Of a stretch of DNA of 6,474 nucleotides, positions 5,460-6,474 are shown piece after piece; within the stretch, counting starts at the first letter, position 1; each line of letters starts with the position of its first letter. Under the pieces are notes generated by a model. The model was given only the letters and a program-made list of their open reading frames with translations. It did no database searches and was not told the DNA's origin. This stretch comes from an uncultured Selenomonadales bacterium (GTDB taxonomy: Bacteria; Bacillota; Negativicutes; Selenomonadales; Selenomonadaceae): NCBI GenBank assembly GCA_947165405.1, contig CAMVAG010000118.1:1-6474 (forward strand), read 5' to 3'. The position numbers and the translations under genes are program-made.

Positions 5460-6474
5460 AAATTTTTTCGTTCCGCGTCGAGGATTTTGATAAAAGCTTC
5501 TTGTATTTCGTGAAGGTAATTTGCCGAATCCATGAGCGGCGACTTTTCCATCATCGTCCGCAAATTTTTTCGCAAGAGTGTCAACAGTTCCCAATCGCTT
5601 GCCAACGCAACCGCTCGATTAATATATTCGTCGTAAGAGGCAACCGCCAACTCCTCAAGCCCGACATTACTTAAAATGCTCAAGCCGAAACGCGAACCGT
5701 GTCTTTCGCCGTAGAGACTCACGACCGGCACGCCCATATACAACGCCTCGCAAGTGGTCACGCCGCCCGTGTAAGGAAAAGTGTCAAGCGCAATGTCAAC
5801 GTCGTCGTATTCGCGGAGCCAAGTTTTCGTGTAAGGGCGCATATCAATTCGGGCGAGGTCGAAGCCGAGACTTTTCAAGCGTTCGCCGACGAAATTTTTC
5901 TTGTCTTCCGCGTTAAAGATTGTATGCTTGAGAATCAATTTGGAATCGGGCACGGCGTCGAGAATTTTTTTCCAAGCAATCAAAATCGAATCGGTTACCT
6001 TGCCGAATTGACTGAAGCTGCCGAACGTCACGAAATTATTTTTGAGGCACGGAGGAAAATCGGCGGGCTCAATCTTTTTCGGCGGCTCGTAGCAAATGTG
6101 GCTGTGCGGGAGCTTGATAACTTTTTCGACAAAAAATTTTTCATCGCCCGCGCAAAAAACATCCGACAAAAAATAATCGAAACAATCCATGCCGGTCGAG
6201 TTCATGTAGCCGATACCCGACACTTGCACGGAGGCGGGACGATACGCCGCGACGCGCAAGCGATTACTCGTCGTGTGCCCGTTCAAGTCAAAGAGAATGT
6301 CAATTTCATCGTCGCGAATGAGTTTAGCCGCCGCCTCGTCCGTCAAGTCGTGAATCTCCCGCCAGCCGTCTGAAGTCTTGCGCAAATAATCGGTGACTTT
6401 ATCGGGCGTTTTGACATTGGAATAAAAATACGTCGCAAAAAATTTTTTATCAAGCTTTGTAAGCAACGACCACG
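5441..6474 (-). CDS. GT41 (SPINDLY/OGT-like) glycosyltransferase, copy 2, 5' partial
   Basis: The gene runs off the window at 6474. The reading frame stays open upstream of the TTG at 6466 and aligns there to copy 1 (W-S-L-L before T-K-L-D-K), so that TTG is not the start. The visible C-terminal 343 or so residues hold the catalytic region: DLNGHT, RPASVQ, FGSFSQFGKV (the conserved Lys kept) and DTFPYTGGVTTCEALYMGVP. A one-residue deletion and a His-to-Trp change (TGG at 5821-5819, aligning with H401 of copy 1) lie in the diverged segment near the Arg-Pro-Tyr-Thr. That His contacts the donor uracil in OGT, so donor use may differ. The protein is cytoplasmic by family. The last residues (FPSAKR) diverge from copy 1. 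Substrate is unknown; whether it is a working enzyme depends on the missing N-terminus. Confidence 0.9.
   Translation of the reverse strand, partial: WSLLTKLDKKFFATYFYSNVKTPDKVTDYLRKTSDGWREIHDLTDEAAAKLIRDDEIDILFDLNGHTTSNRLRVAAYRPASVQVSGIGYMNSTGMDCFDYFLSDVFCAGDEKFFVEKVIKLPHSHICYEPPKKIEPADFPPCLKNNFVTFGSFSQFGKVTDSILIAWKKILDAVPDSKLILKHTIFNAEDKKNFVGERLKSLGFDLARIDMRPYTKTWLREYDDVDIALDTFPYTGGVTTCEALYMGVPVVSLYGERHGSRFGLSILSNVGLEELAVASYDEYINRAVALASDWELLTLLRKNLRTMMEKSPLMDSANYLHEIQEAFIKILDAERKNFPSAKR
5480..6346 (-). repeat. Inverted repeat arm 2 (GT41 copy 2 catalytic region)
   Basis: Partner of 3059-3928 in opposite orientation, enclosing the csgG-like and beta-barrel genes. The 77-nt exact match is at 6105-6181. 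The arms are long and similar enough for homologous recombination, which would flip the intervening genes and swap the GT41 ends. Confidence 0.9.

Noticed and set aside
5699..6373. 224-aa plus-strand frame
   Set aside because: Antisense shadow of GT41 copy 2, as above.
6464..6466. TTG as the start of GT41 copy 2
   Set aside because: The frame continues upstream and aligns with the interior of copy 1, so the gene is truncated by the window.

Overview
The window looks like a chromosomal segment of a diderm Firmicute, most likely a Negativicute (Selenomonas-like). The left end carries the Firmicutes gene pair yaaR-holB. The right half encodes envelope proteins that only make sense with an outer membrane: a small predicted beta-barrel ending in a BAM-type C-terminal signature and a CsgG-like periplasmic protein. 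A ChW-repeat protein adds a clostridial flavour. The taxonomic call is inference from gene content; no rRNA or other marker is present.

Left half (1-3952, all + strand), tightly packed. A YaaR/DUF327 gene, probably cut at its 5' end by the window edge, is coupled to holB (DNA polymerase III delta') through a TGATG junction. After a 46-nt gap comes smpB (tmRNA-binding protein, trans-translation), whose stop overlaps by 4 nt (ATGA) the start of a secreted three-repeat ChW protein. Eight nt later follows a 521-aa GT41 (SPINDLY/O-GlcNAc-transferase-like) glycosyltransferase with a TPR-like N-terminus. smpB, the ChW gene and the GT41 gene look like one transcription unit.

Right half (3940-6474, all - strand), read from right to left. 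A second GT41 gene, 5'-truncated by the window edge, ends in an intrinsic terminator whose hairpin contains the stop codon. A TATAAT-containing promoter region follows, then the csgG-like gene, then directly abutting it the beta-barrel gene. That gene ends by overlapping the end of the first GT41 gene by 13 nt, tail to tail.

The main oddity is the pair of GT41 genes in inverted orientation around the csgG-like/beta-barrel pair. Their catalytic regions are a mosaic: two blocks are about 90% identical in protein, with exact DNA matches up to 77 nt, while two intervening segments are only about 45-50% identical. One diverged segment changes a conserved donor-site His to Trp in the second copy. 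This suggests gene conversion with selection on specificity segments, and the geometry would permit inversion of the segment between them. Every stretch over 300 bases is covered by a gene; the only real intergenic regions are 1344-1389 and 5383-5440.
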